Under the pieces are notes generated by a model, which was not told the origin of the DNA, made no database searches, and worked only from the letters and a program-made list of their open reading frames with translations. The translations under genes were made by a program, and so were the position numbers. Of a stretch of DNA of 64,000 nucleotides, positions 1 to 9,400 are shown in pieces. The stretch is from Paenibacillus sedimenti (GTDB lineage: Bacteria; Bacillota; Bacilli; Paenibacillales; NBRC-103111): positions 248,001 to 312,000 of the forward strand of contig NZ_JACVVD010000003.1 in assembly GCF_014534655.1 (NCBI RefSeq), in the 5' to 3' direction. Each line of letters starts with the position of its first letter. The stretch's first letter is position 1.

Positions 1-428
1 ATGAGGACTTTGCCAAGATCGGTATGCTACTCTATAAAAAGGACACGATCGTCGTCAAACCCTCCATTTACATGGAGATCTTGTCGTCAATCGACTTATT
101 TAAAGATAATTTTATCGGTAAAAAAATAGAGCTAACCGGATTCGTTTACCGGGAAGATAACATGAAAAGCAATCAGTTTGTCGTCGGCCGGTTCGCGGTA
201 AGCTGCTGTTCCGCAGACGCCACTCCTTATGGGGTTATGATCGACTTTCCGACAGCCCAGAACTACACCAAAGACACGTGGGTGAAAGTGACAGGAACCA
301 TCCAAACCGGGACCTACAACGGTAACGATATTTTCACGATTAAAGCAACCCAGATCGAGAAGATTACGGCTCCGGATTCACCCTACATTTACCCTAACTT
401 TGAACCGCTCAAGGAATTGGATTCATAA
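1..428 (+). CDS. C-terminal part of a TIGR03943/YcgQ-type protein (5' end outside the window)
   Basis: The reading frame is open from base 3 with no required start, so the gene begins upstream of the window; an internal ATG at 24 is not its start. The visible ~142 residues include the stretch KKIELTGFVYRED, a CCSADATPYG motif and a C-terminal beta-rich region (VKVTGTIQTG). This is how the C-terminal (DUF1980) half of the YcgQ/TIGR03943 family looks to me. Family members usually sit next to a YcgR-type permease and near CobW GTPases. A CobW gene lies convergently just downstream, which fits a metal (probably zinc) homeostasis locus. That link is inference. The gene ends in a strong terminator. 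Confidence 0.7.
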   Translation, partial: EDFAKIGMLLYKKDTIVVKPSIYMEILSSIDLFKDNFIGKKIELTGFVYREDNMKSNQFVVGRFAVSCCSADATPYGVMIDFPTAQNYTKDTWVKVTGTIQTGTYNGNDIFTIKATQIEKITAPDSPYIYPNFEPLKELDS

Positions 429-430
429 TA

Positions 431-477
431 AAAAACCGTCGAAGAACCTTTGCATTAAGGTCTTTGACGGTTTTTTT
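431..477. terminator. Bidirectional rho-independent terminator
   Basis: Arms ACCGTCGAAGAACC and GGTCTTTGACGGT pair (with wobble) and are flanked by A-run and T-run. It lies between the convergent YcgQ-type gene and the cobW gene and can serve both. Confidence 0.85.
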
Positions 478-494
478 GTACATTTGAACCTCAT

Positions 495-1508
495 CTATTC
501 GTTTGCAGATTCCAGTCTAAGCAGTGCGCTTCTTACCGCTTCTTTGGAAAAATTTTCGCCGATGAATACGGCGACGTCAGGCACCTCGCCTTGCGGCGTA
601 ATTTTGACGAAATCCATCTCGCGATAGGCGAATTGGAACAAGAAGCGGCTTGCCGTATCCGAGAAGCTGAGAATCCCCTTTGCGCGGTACACCTCTTTAG
701 GCAGCTTGCTGACAAATTCTTCGAACGCATTGCTGTCAACTGCACGTTCAAAAAAGTGCGTATAAGCCATCACGTGACTGTGGGTATGATGGTGATGTCT
801 GGCATGCGTATGCTCATGATCATGGTGATGTTTATGGCTTTCGTGCTCATGGGTAATCTTAACCTCAGCGCGGGCGTGCTGGCCAGCATCGCCTTCCGTA
901 AGCGCTTCGATCAACTGCATATCGATTTGACTGAATACCGTGAAATGGACGGATGCATACGGATTCCATTCACGAACCAGAGCGTCTACCTCCTGCAGCG
1001 CTGATTGCGGCAGCAGGTCCGTTTTATTCAATAGCAACAGATTCGCACAGCGGATTTGCTCTTCCATGAGCCGGTACGTCTTGCCACGGCTCGTCCGGCT
1101 CAGCTCCAATAGCTGAGGAGCATCGACAACCGTGATGACAGCCTTGAGCTCGACGGGAAAAACGAGCGACGCGTCCGTCACTTCATCGATGATTTCAATC
1201 GGGTTCGCAATCCCCGTCGATTCTATAAAAATAAGATCCGGCTGCTCATTCGTCACAAGCTCCTTCAGCGCTGCAGCCAAGTCGCCTCTGCTGGAGCAGC
1301 AGATGCAGCCTCCCAACAGCTCTGACATCGGCACTTCTTCGGCAACTAACTGTCCGTCCAAATTGACTTCGCCAATCTCATTCATAATTACTGCCGGTTT
1401 TCGTCCCGCTTCCGTGAAATGATCAATCGCTTTGGTTAATAAAGTCGTTTTCCCGCTCCCCAGAAAGCCGGACAAAACGAAAACGGTAATTCGTTTATGC
1501 GCAATCAC
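495..1508 (-). CDS. CobW/COG0523 family GTP-dependent metallochaperone
   Basis: G3E-family GTPase thought to deliver metal (zinc or cobalt) to client proteins. The P-loop GFLGSGKTT is near the N-terminus, followed by the family metal motif GGCICC near residue 70 and the guanine-specificity motif NKTD near 165. A histidine-rich linker at about 215-245 (runs such as KHHHDHEHTH) is typical of zinc-handling members. The C-terminal CobW_C domain follows. Start: two in-frame GTG codons exist at 1514 and 1508. The Shine-Dalgarno GGAGGT is only 2 nt from the first but 8 nt from the second, so I use 1508 (337 aa). It is convergent with a YcgQ-type gene. Zur control is plausible, but I see no clear Zur box. 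Confidence 0.9.
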   Translation of the reverse strand: MIAHKRITVFVLSGFLGSGKTTLLTKAIDHFTEAGRKPAVIMNEIGEVNLDGQLVAEEVPMSELLGGCICCSSRGDLAAALKELVTNEQPDLIFIESTGIANPIEIIDEVTDASLVFPVELKAVITVVDAPQLLELSRTSRGKTYRLMEEQIRCANLLLLNKTDLLPQSALQEVDALVREWNPYASVHFTVFSQIDMQLIEALTEGDAGQHARAEVKITHEHESHKHHHDHEHTHARHHHHTHSHVMAYTHFFERAVDSNAFEEFVSKLPKEVYRAKGILSFSDTASRFLFQFAYREMDFVKITPQGEVPDVAVFIGENFSKEAVRSALLRLESANE

Positions 1509-1529
1509 AACCACCCACCTCCGGTTTCG

Positions 1530-2072
1530 TTATTCTGATTGAATCGTGAATTTGGCTTGCAAAATGGGCCATTTCCCCACATGCCCTGCGAGAAAAGGGA
1601 ACAGTTTCGCCCACAGCATGCTCTTGTCCGGATCCGCAGGTTTCAGCGGCAACTCCAAGCGCTTATACAAGATACTTGCTGCTTCTTCCACTAACGCTAA
1701 GGCGAGGTCTGCAGGATCCTCTCCGTTGACGGCTTCAAATTTCGGCAAATATTGTTCGTTGATCGGCGCGGATAATTGATGGCTGACCAAATTTTCAGAT
1801 GCCATAACCTCGTTCATTCCTGAAAGAACAATACTAGCAGTTTCTTTATCAAAAGCATGAGGAATACAGTAGATTTCCAGCGCTAAAGCAGCGATGTATA
1901 TCTCGCGAAGGAGCTCGTCCTCTTTGGCTTGCGATAGTGCAGGCTCCGTTAAAAAGGCGGTGAAGACCGGCCGGATCGTTTCCCAGCCGTTCTCTATGCT
2001 TTTCATTGTAAACTGCATCATGGCGGCAGCTGCTTCCACGGGTGTGATTTGTTTCTTTTCAATTTCTTGCAT
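1530..2072 (-). CDS. Hypothetical protein, 180 aa
   Basis: I do not recognise a family. The start is the ATG at 2072, preceded by an AGAGAGG ribosome binding site; the longer frame upstream to 2180 lacks one. The protein is soluble-looking and helix-rich, with an alanine-rich N-terminal helix (PVEAAAAMM) and no signal peptide, cysteine cluster or catalytic motif. It lies 21 nt upstream of the cobW start on the same strand, so the two are probably co-transcribed. A role linked to CobW is possible but unsupported by sequence. Confidence 0.7.
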   Translation of the reverse strand: MQEIEKKQITPVEAAAAMMQFTMKSIENGWETIRPVFTAFLTEPALSQAKEDELLREIYIAALALEIYCIPHAFDKETASIVLSGMNEVMASENLVSHQLSAPINEQYLPKFEAVNGEDPADLALALVEEAASILYKRLELPLKPADPDKSMLWAKLFPFLAGHVGKWPILQAKFTIQSE

Positions 2073-2110
2073 AACGTGAATCCTCTCTTCCCTCAGGTTG
2101 CTAATAACCC

Positions 2111-3256
2111 TTAACTGGTAAAATGTACGGTTAAATCGATAATTTCCGAACGGCTGCCAAGACGGATCGGCGGTCCCCACGTGCCGAAGCCGGAAGACAC
2201 GATCGCATGAAGGTTTCCTTTGCGCAGATAGCCCCAGTCGAGCTCAAACAGCTTCCTTGTAATCAGATGATTCGGTACGATCTGACCTCTGTGGGTATGA
2301 CCGGAAAGCATAACATCCGCGCCTGCTTCCGCCGCTTTGTCGAGATGGTAAGGCTGATGATCCATTACAATAATAGGCTGCTCGGCATTAACATCTTCCA
2401 GCAGTGAGCTTAAGGGCTTGCGTCCCTCGGCCATTCTCTCTGCTGCCTTGTCTTTTCTGCCGACAAGATATAATCGCTCTGCGATATGCACGGTTTCATC
2501 CATGAGCACACGAATGCCGATCCCCTTCATTTGTTCCACAAAGGCAGGTATATGACCGCCGATATATTCATGGTTGCCAAGTACGGCATAGACGCCGAGC
2601 GGGGCACGCAGCTCCCCCATCACCCGCCCCATGTTATAACGGATAAAAGGCTTAATGTCATCGTCTATAACATCCCCTGGCAGAAGAATCAAATCCGGCT
2701 GCATGGCATTGACGCGATCAACGAGCTTGCGCAGGTGGCGATTACCGACGATGGAGCCCAGGTGAATATCGGATGCTACAGCGATGCGGAGCTGCTTCCA
2801 GTCTCCTGCTGCTTTCGGAATTGTGATTTCATATTTGCGTATGACTGGACTCTTTGCATTGTAAATACCACGAACCAAGATGATGCCAAAGATCAAAATA
2901 TTAAGCCATCCTAGCATGGAAATGTAGATGCTGGAGGGTACTCCTGCGAAGTTGAGTATGACTGCTGCCAAATCTGTAACCGGCAGCAGCAAAATGCCAT
3001 ACTGCATAACGGCAAACCAATACGAACCGATGACTTTTAAGGCGCGTGAAACATTGGCATGCAAGATGCGCGAAGCAAGCCACGATAGTAAGTACGACAA
3101 AGCGACAATCCAGAAGCAAACCCAATAAATACTGCTTTGAAACCAGGTGCCTAGCAAGTCAACCAGAAAAACTTGCAGGTGCCAGCCGATAAAGCTGTTA
3201 ACTACGAGCACAATCAACATAAAGATTGCAATACTTGCTGCCATGCGTGTTTTCAT
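2111..3256 (-). CDS. Membrane-anchored metallophosphoesterase (YaeI/YkuE type)
   Basis: The N-terminal ~135 residues hold about four hydrophobic segments. The remainder is a calcineurin-like phosphoesterase domain with the full metal-binding series: SDIHLG, GDVIDD, GNHEY, a histidine in MDHQP, and SGHTHRGQ. Such proteins hydrolyse phosphodiesters or phosphomonoesters at the membrane; the substrate is unknown. The start at 3256 is chosen because AGGAG lies 10 nt upstream; the ORF can be extended nine codons to 3283 without an SD. It ends 38 nt upstream of the unknown 180-aa gene on the same strand. Confidence 0.9.
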   Translation of the reverse strand: MKTRMAASIAIFMLIVLVVNSFIGWHLQVFLVDLLGTWFQSSIYWVCFWIVALSYLLSWLASRILHANVSRALKVIGSYWFAVMQYGILLLPVTDLAAVILNFAGVPSSIYISMLGWLNILIFGIILVRGIYNAKSPVIRKYEITIPKAAGDWKQLRIAVASDIHLGSIVGNRHLRKLVDRVNAMQPDLILLPGDVIDDDIKPFIRYNMGRVMGELRAPLGVYAVLGNHEYIGGHIPAFVEQMKGIGIRVLMDETVHIAERLYLVGRKDKAAERMAEGRKPLSSLLEDVNAEQPIIVMDHQPYHLDKAAEAGADVMLSGHTHRGQIVPNHLITRKLFELDWGYLRKGNLHAIVSSGFGTWGPPIRLGSRSEIIDLTVHFTS

Positions 3257-3296
3257 CGTATGCAACTCTCCTATTTCTTTCACTTCGTTCTATTTT

Positions 3297-3977
3297 CTAT
3301 AGCAGCAGGCTTAACTCTTCTATACACGACTCATCGTCATTGCGTACATTGCCAACCCTGCCCGATACGGGATAAGCGATCATTTCCTCCGCCGGATATG
3401 GCTTCAGCATCGGTCTCAGTACTTCTGTGTTCGTGATGCGGCGGTCCAGCCAAGCTGCTTCTGCTTCGCGCGGCAAAATGACCGGCATCCGGTCGTGAAT
3501 GTCCGCTACCAGCTCATTAGGTGCCGTCGTAACTACCGTGCAGGTCGAGATTTTCGCGCCATCCGGCGAAACCCAAGTATCATATAGCCCGGCCATACTG
3601 AAGATACCCTTGCTTTTAAGCATAATCCGCATCGGCTGCTTCTGCTTGCCTGTACCTTTCCACTCATAGAAAGAGTCGGCTGGAATAAGGCATCGTTTGC
3701 GCTGAAACGGCGTGCGGAAGGCCGGTTTGTCTGAAAGTGTTTCAGATCTCGCGTTAAGCGTTTGGTACGCGATCTTCTCATCATTTGCCCACTCCGGGAT
3801 GAGCCCCCATCGCAACTCCCCAAGCCTGTTCTTCTCCCCGTCATGGACAATAGCCATCACCATCTGTCCAGGCGCAACATTATATTTAGGACTATACTTT
3901 GATGGATATTTGTAATAGATATCATACCGAAGCAGCAGTTCTTCCAACATCACGGTAATCGTATAGCGTCCGCACAC
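3297..3977 (-). CDS. yedK: SOS response-associated peptidase, SRAP/HMCES (YedK) family
   Basis: SRAP proteins cross-link to abasic sites in single-stranded DNA through an N-terminal cysteine exposed after Met removal. The open frame extends to 4076, but the correct start is almost certainly the GTG at 3977. It gives M-C-G-R-Y, placing the catalytic Cys at position 2, with an AAAGGG-like SD upstream. Other family motifs follow: YNVAPGQ, RWGLIPEWA, NARSET, RCLIPADSFYEW, and the active-site histidine in DIHDRMPVIL. Length (226 aa) is normal. A LexA-regulated block lies elsewhere in the window, but I see no LexA box directly upstream of this gene. Confidence 0.95.
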   Translation of the reverse strand: MCGRYTITVMLEELLLRYDIYYKYPSKYSPKYNVAPGQMVMAIVHDGEKNRLGELRWGLIPEWANDEKIAYQTLNARSETLSDKPAFRTPFQRKRCLIPADSFYEWKGTGKQKQPMRIMLKSKGIFSMAGLYDTWVSPDGAKISTCTVVTTAPNELVADIHDRMPVILPREAEAAWLDRRITNTEVLRPMLKPYPAEEMIAYPVSGRVGNVRNDDESCIEELSLLL

Positions 3978-4054
3978 CGGTGAACACCCTTTCTTTTGTT
4001 TCCAACCGGCTAGCTCGCCACTTGGAAGTATAACTAAGATTCTACTTCCTCCAT

Positions 4055-4080
4055 TATGAGAAAAACGACTATCCACGTCA
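4055..4080. repeat. Short dispersed repeat, copy 1
   Basis: This 26-base segment beginning TATGAGAAAAACG matches 22412-22437 at 22 of 26 positions. It lies between the yedK gene and the terminator of rnz. Confidence 0.45.
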
Positions 4081-4088
4081 AATCGTAA

Positions 4089-4121
4089 GAAGCCCGAGGC
4101 TAATTTCCCTCGGGCTTCTTC
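4089..4121. terminator. Rho-independent terminator downstream of rnz
   Basis: Perfect stem AAGCCCGAGG / CCTCGGGCTT with an 8-nt loop, 28 nt past the rnz stop on the minus strand. The U-run is stronger on the plus strand (TTCTTCTTT) than on the minus strand. Confidence 0.7.
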
Positions 4122-4148
4122 TTTGGGGTTCTGGGCTCACTCTTATTA

Positions 4149-5078
4149 TTACACTTTACGAGGAATGTCAAAACTCCAGAAATCCTTGGCGATATGGCTG
4201 TTCGGATGAATGCTTTGCGCTTCCTGCAGCAGCAGATTCGTTTCCTCGCCTTGATAGCGCGAGCTAATATGCGTCATGATCAGCGTATCAACGCCCGCTT
4301 CCTCCGCAGTTCGCGCCGCATCGACGGAGGTCGCATGGTCGAACGCATAAGCCAGCTCCTGCTTGTCCATAGCGAATGTCGCCTCATGTATAAGCACGTC
4401 TGCGCCTTGAGCCAAATGCACGGCTCCGCTGCAATAGCGCGTATCGCCTAAAACAACGACTTTGCGCCCCGGAACCGGCGCCCCGACAAAGTCGGCTCCT
4501 TGAAGCACGCGACCGTCCTCGAGCTGCACGGTTTGACCCTGCTTCAGCTTGCCATAGATCGGTCCTGCAGGCACGCCGAGCTCGGAAAGCTTGTCCAGCA
4601 TCAGCTTCCCCGCCAGATCCTTTTCGATAATCCTGTAACCGAAGCATTCGATACGGTGCTCAAGGCGAGCCGTCTCCACGCGAAAGGTTTCATCTTCGAA
4701 CAAAAGACCCTCTTCCTGAATTTCAACGACTTTCAGCGTATAACTTAAATGTGCGCCGCTCACGCCCAACGCAGTATCGATAAAACTTTTTACGCCTACA
4801 GGCCCGTAAACGGTTAGTGGCGTATCACCGCCCAAATAAGATCGGCTGGTAAGCATCCCAGGTATGCCGTACAAATGATCACCGTGCAGATGCGTAATAA
4901 ACAGTTTTTCCGTTCGCCCCAGCTTCACAGGAGAGTGCAAAATTTGATGCTGTGTGCCTTCGCCGCAATCGAATAACCAATATGTGCCTCGCTCGTCCAG
5001 CAAATTCAGCGCGATCGAGGTGACATTGCGTTGTTTGGAGGGCATTCCCGCCCCCGTACCTAAGAAATATAATTCCAC
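4149..5078 (-). CDS. rnz: Ribonuclease Z (tRNA 3' endonuclease)
   Basis: RNase Z removes the 3' trailer from pre-tRNAs lacking encoded CCA. The metallo-beta-lactamase fold is clear: FLGTGAG at the N-terminus, FDCGEGTQ, the zinc motif HLHGDH near residue 63, LGDTRYC near 210, and the late HATS and MTHISSRY histidines. The GP-rich flexible-arm region (GVPAGPIYGKLKQGQTV) that binds tRNA is present near 170. At 309 aa it matches the bacterial short form. It precedes yedK on the same strand but is separated from it by a terminator. Confidence 0.97.
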   Translation of the reverse strand: MELYFLGTGAGMPSKQRNVTSIALNLLDERGTYWLFDCGEGTQHQILHSPVKLGRTEKLFITHLHGDHLYGIPGMLTSRSYLGGDTPLTVYGPVGVKSFIDTALGVSGAHLSYTLKVVEIQEEGLLFEDETFRVETARLEHRIECFGYRIIEKDLAGKLMLDKLSELGVPAGPIYGKLKQGQTVQLEDGRVLQGADFVGAPVPGRKVVVLGDTRYCSGAVHLAQGADVLIHEATFAMDKQELAYAFDHATSVDAARTAEEAGVDTLIMTHISSRYQGEETNLLLQEAQSIHPNSHIAKDFWSFDIPRKV

Positions 5079-5246
5079 TGCTAAACTCCTAACTATGTAT
5101 AAATCCTATTTCATAAGTCGTCTTTTCACAAAATGCTAATCCAATTCCGTTCAGAAGTCAAACAGTGAAAAGAATCAAGTCTTACGTGTATGTAAATGGT
5201 ACTAAAGTAAAATCTATAGAAATATCAACCAGCTTAGGAGGAACAT

Positions 5247-6383
5247 ATGAAAGCGACTACGTATCAAGGACCAAAGAACGTTCAAGTGAAAGAAGTCAAA
5301 GACCCGGTTATAGAGAATAAAGATGACATCATCGTCCGCATTACGTCAACGGCCATTTGTGGTTCCGACCTCCACCTGATACATGGACTCATGCCAAATA
5401 TGCCAACTGACTACATAATCGGCCATGAACCAATGGGCATTGTCGACGAGATTGGTCCTGAGGTAACGAAGGTAAAAAAAGGAGACAGAGTTATCATTCC
5501 CTTCAATGTATCTTGCGGGCATTGTTATTACTGTCAGCATCAAATGGAAAGCCAATGCGACAATTCGAACCCGCATCGCGATGCGGGAGGCTATCTCGGC
5601 TACTCCGATACGTACGGCGGTTACGCTGGAGGTCAGGCAGAACTGCTGCGCGTACCTTACGCGAACTTCGGACCTTTCGTCATTCCCAAAAGCTGTGAAC
5701 TGGAAGACGAGAAACTTCTATTTCTTTCCGACATCATTCCGACAGCGTACTGGGGTGTTGATTACGGCGGCGTGAAGCAAGGCGATACAGTCATCGTACT
5801 CGGTTGTGGTCCGGTTGGCCTGCTGGCGCAAAAATTCGCCTGGTTTAAAGGCGCTAAACGCGTCATTGCGGTTGACTATATCGGGTACAGATTGGATCAC
5901 GCAAAGAGGGTCAATCGCGTAGAAGCGTTCAATTTCGAAGATACAGACAACATTGGAGCGCACCTCAAAGAAATTACGGGAGGAGGCGCGGATGTCGTTA
6001 TCGACTGCGTCGGTTTGGATGGCAAGAAGACGTTCATCGAAAAGATTGAAACTGCTCTTATGCTGCATGGAGGAGCAATGGGTGCAATTAATATCGCTGC
6101 TCAGTGCGTCCGCAAATTCGGAACCGTCATGATGGTTGGCGTGTATGGCTTGCGCTATAACGCCTTTCCACTGGGTGACTTTTTCTCCCGCAACATCACG
6201 CTGAAAATGGGGCAAGCTCCAGTCGTCCATTACATACCGGATCTTTTCAAAATGATCGTAGAGGAGAAGATTGATCCGACTGACATCATTACTCATCGCC
6301 TTCCATTAAGTGAAGCCTCTCACGGATATGAAGTGTTTGATGAGAAAAAAGACAACTGCATCAAAGTTGTTCTGAAGCCGTAA
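5247..6383 (+). CDS. Zinc-dependent alcohol dehydrogenase (MDR family, formaldehyde dehydrogenase-like)
   Basis: Medium-chain dehydrogenase with catalytic zinc ligands in ICGSDLH and GHEPMG and structural zinc cysteines in [15 protein letters not shown]. The nucleotide-binding motif GCGPVGLL is near residue 187. The C-terminal layout resembles the glutathione-independent formaldehyde/aldehyde dehydrogenase branch often found in Bacillus and Paenibacillus. The start ATG follows a perfect AGGAGG. It is monocistronic: divergent from rnz and closed by a strong terminator. The substrate cannot be told from the sequence. Confidence 0.92.
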   Translation: MKATTYQGPKNVQVKEVKDPVIENKDDIIVRITSTAICGSDLHLIHGLMPNMPTDYIIGHEPMGIVDEIGPEVTKVKKGDRVIIPFNVSCGHCYYCQHQMESQCDNSNPHRDAGGYLGYSDTYGGYAGGQAELLRVPYANFGPFVIPKSCELEDEKLLFLSDIIPTAYWGVDYGGVKQGDTVIVLGCGPVGLLAQKFAWFKGAKRVIAVDYIGYRLDHAKRVNRVEAFNFEDTDNIGAHLKEITGGGADVVIDCVGLDGKKTFIEKIETALMLHGGAMGAINIAAQCVRKFGTVMMVGVYGLRYNAFPLGDFFSRNITLKMGQAPVVHYIPDLFKMIVEEKIDPTDIITHRLPLSEASHGYEVFDEKKDNCIKVVLKP

Positions 6384-6390
6384 GACAAGC

Positions 6391-6448
6391 AAAAAGCGAG
6401 GTATGCGCATGCCGAACCGTGAAGTTCGAACATGCCGCCTCGCTTTTT
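6391..6448. terminator. Bidirectional terminator between adh and metH
   Basis: Stem AAAAAGCGAGG / CCTCGCTTTTT with a further inner hairpin (GGCATG/CATGCC). It separates two convergent genes and carries U-runs for both directions. Confidence 0.85.
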
Positions 6449-6485
6449 CTAATCTGTAATACTATAAAGCACACTGACTGCAAAT

Positions 6486-9400
6486 CTAACCGACATTGAA
6501 ATATCGAGCTTCCGGGTGCGCAAACACGATGGCGGATACGGAAGCCTCAGGCTCCATCATGAACGATTCCGTCAGCTCTACACCAATATCTTCCGGTTTC
6601 AGCAGGGCGAACAGTTTCGCCTGATCATCGAGACTCGGGCAAGCCGGATATCCGAAGGAGAATCGTTGTCCGGTATATTTCGCACCAAAGCGCTCCTGCA
6701 TCGTCATCTCAGCACGATCAGGAATGCCCCACACATCGCGCATGATGTGATGGATTCGCTCCGCAAACCCCTCAGCCACTTCAAGCGCAGTAGCCTGCAG
6801 TGCGTGGGACTTCAGATAGTCTCCTTTGTCGCGCCACTCTTTGGCAAGCTCGTTGATGCCATGACCTGCTGTTACTAGCAGGAAACCCACATAATCCATT
6901 TGCCCGCTTTCCACCGATTTCAGATAGTCAGCTAAACAAAGGAACGGTTCTTTATCCTGTCGCGGGAAGGTGAAAGTTTCCAGCACTTTGCTGTGATCCT
7001 GCGGATCGTATACAATCACATCATCGCCATTCGACTGAGCCGGGAAAAAGCGGTACATCCCATGAGCCTTAATGATATGATCTTTCTGCGCTGAATAAAG
7101 TATGGAATCCACAGTATCTTTCAACTGCATCGCTTTTGCGTCTTTATCGCCAAGAAGCTGCTCCACTTTGCCTTTCAAGCCAAGATGATGACCCAGCAGC
7201 ATCTGCATGTTCACATAAGGCATCAGATGGCTGATTGGATAATCCCGCAGCACATGACGTTCCAAATCCTGCGGTAACTGCACAGGAACGTCCTTGGAAA
7301 CCTCAGAAGATTTGACGCGCGTCAGCTTCGGCATCTGCTCTTCCTTCTTGCCGGCGTCCATCACATCGGACTCCTTGCTCTCTCTTAGCTCCTGAATCAG
7401 CCGCTTGCGCTGTTCAGGATCGCTCAGACGGTTGGCGATATCCAGGCCGTCCATCGCATCCTTCGCATACAGCACGACACCTTCATATTCCGGCTGAATC
7501 CGCGTCTTCGTGAATTTGCGGGTTAGTGCGGCGCCTCCGACGAGAATCGGCACGTCTACGCCCGCATTGCGCAAATCCTGCGCGGTGACAACCATCTGCT
7601 GCGCTGATTTAACGAGCAGACCCGATAACCCGATCGCATCGGGCTTCTCTTTGCGATACGCCTCAATGAGCTGCTCCGGCGGCACTTTAATGCCGAGGTT
7701 GACGATATGATAGCCATTGTTAGAGAGAATGATCTCCACCAGATTTTTACCGATGTCATGTACATCGCCCTTAACCGTTGCCAGGATGATCTTCCCTTTG
7801 ACGGCAGACTCCGACTTCTCCATGAATGGCTCCAAATAAGAAACCGACGCCTTCATGACCTCGGCGCTTTGCAGCACTTCCGCCACGATCAGCTCGTTGT
7901 TATTAAAGAGCCGGCCGACCTCTTCCATTCCCTTCATCAGCGGTCCGTTAATGACCTCAAGCGGCGAATATTTCTGCAAGGAAATTTCCAAGTCGGGAAT
8001 TAGCCCTTCCTTCGTGCCCTCTACGACATAAGAACCCAGTCTTTCTTCCAACGTAAGGTTCGAAATTTTCTCTTTCTTCTCTACCTTCTTCTCGCGGAAA
8101 TGGGCGACGAACTGCGCCAACGTCTCATCGTTGGTATTATAAATCAATTCTTCGGCAAGCTTGCGTTCTTCCTCCGGAATGGAAGCATAGCGCTCCAGTT
8201 TCTCGGTATTCACGATTGCATAGTCAAGCCCGGCTTTCGTACAGTGGTACAAATAGACGGAGTTCAGAACTTCACGACCCGCGTCCGGCAGCCCGAAGGA
8301 AATATTACTTAACCCGAGAATTGTTTTTGCAGCAGGATATTTTTCTTTAATCATGCGAATGCCTTCAATCGTCTCTACTGCAGAACCGATATACTGCGGA
8401 TCGCCGGAGCCAACCGGGAACATATTCGGGTCAAAAATAATATCTTCCGGATTCATCCCGTACTTCTGCGTTAAAAGCTCGTAAGAACGCGTAGCCACTT
8501 CCATCTTCGCTTCGCGAGAGACCGCTTGACCACGCTCATCGATGAGGATACAAACGACTGCCGCCCCATACTTGTGAATAAGCGGAAGAATACCTTGAAA
8601 CTTCGTCTCTCCATCCTCTAAGTTAATGGAGTTAATAAGGGCTTTACCTTGAGAATATTTCAATCCAAGCTCAATGATATGATCGTAAGTAGAATCAATC
8701 ATGAGTGGAACTTTGACTTTTTTCACGACTTGCTTAAGAAACTCCTCCATCGCATAAGCTTCATCAATATCCGTATCCTGAAGGTTAATATCAATGACGT
8801 GCGCGCCGTTTTTCACCTGATTACGGGCAATTTCGGAGCCTTCTTCAAATTTGCCTTCCTTAATGAGGCGTTTGAATTTTCGCGAACCGGAAATGTTCGT
8901 CCGTTCCCCAACCATGATCGGGCGATTCTCCGGCTCAATATATACGGTTTCAATACCGGATACTGCAGGCGGATGTGTTCCATACTCCGTTCTTGGCTTA
9001 TATCTCCCAAGCGTCTCTGCCATGGCGCGAATATGGTCAGGCGTCGTACCGCAGCAACCGCCTGCGATGTTTAGCCACCCCTGCTCGGCAAATCCTGCCA
9101 TTTTCCTGGCGAGTGAGTCCGGCGATTCGTGGTAATGCCCGTTCTCATCCGGCAAGCCGGCATTCGGGTAACAACTGATCGCTGTCGTTGCAATGTCAGA
9201 AAGCGTACGGATATGGTCACGCATGAACTCAGGACCAGTCGCACAGTTAAGACCAATCGAGATAGGTTGTAAATGTTCCAAGGAAATATAAAAGGATTCA
9301 ATATTTTGTCCGGCCAACGTAGTGCCCATCGGCTCGATCGTTCCCGAAATCATAATCGGCAGCTTCACGCCAAGTGTCTCATACGCTCTGCGAATACCGA

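Noticed and set aside
2486-2914. 142-aa plus-strand ORF opposite the metallophosphoesterase
   Set aside because: Antisense shadow; the opposite frame has all phosphoesterase motifs.
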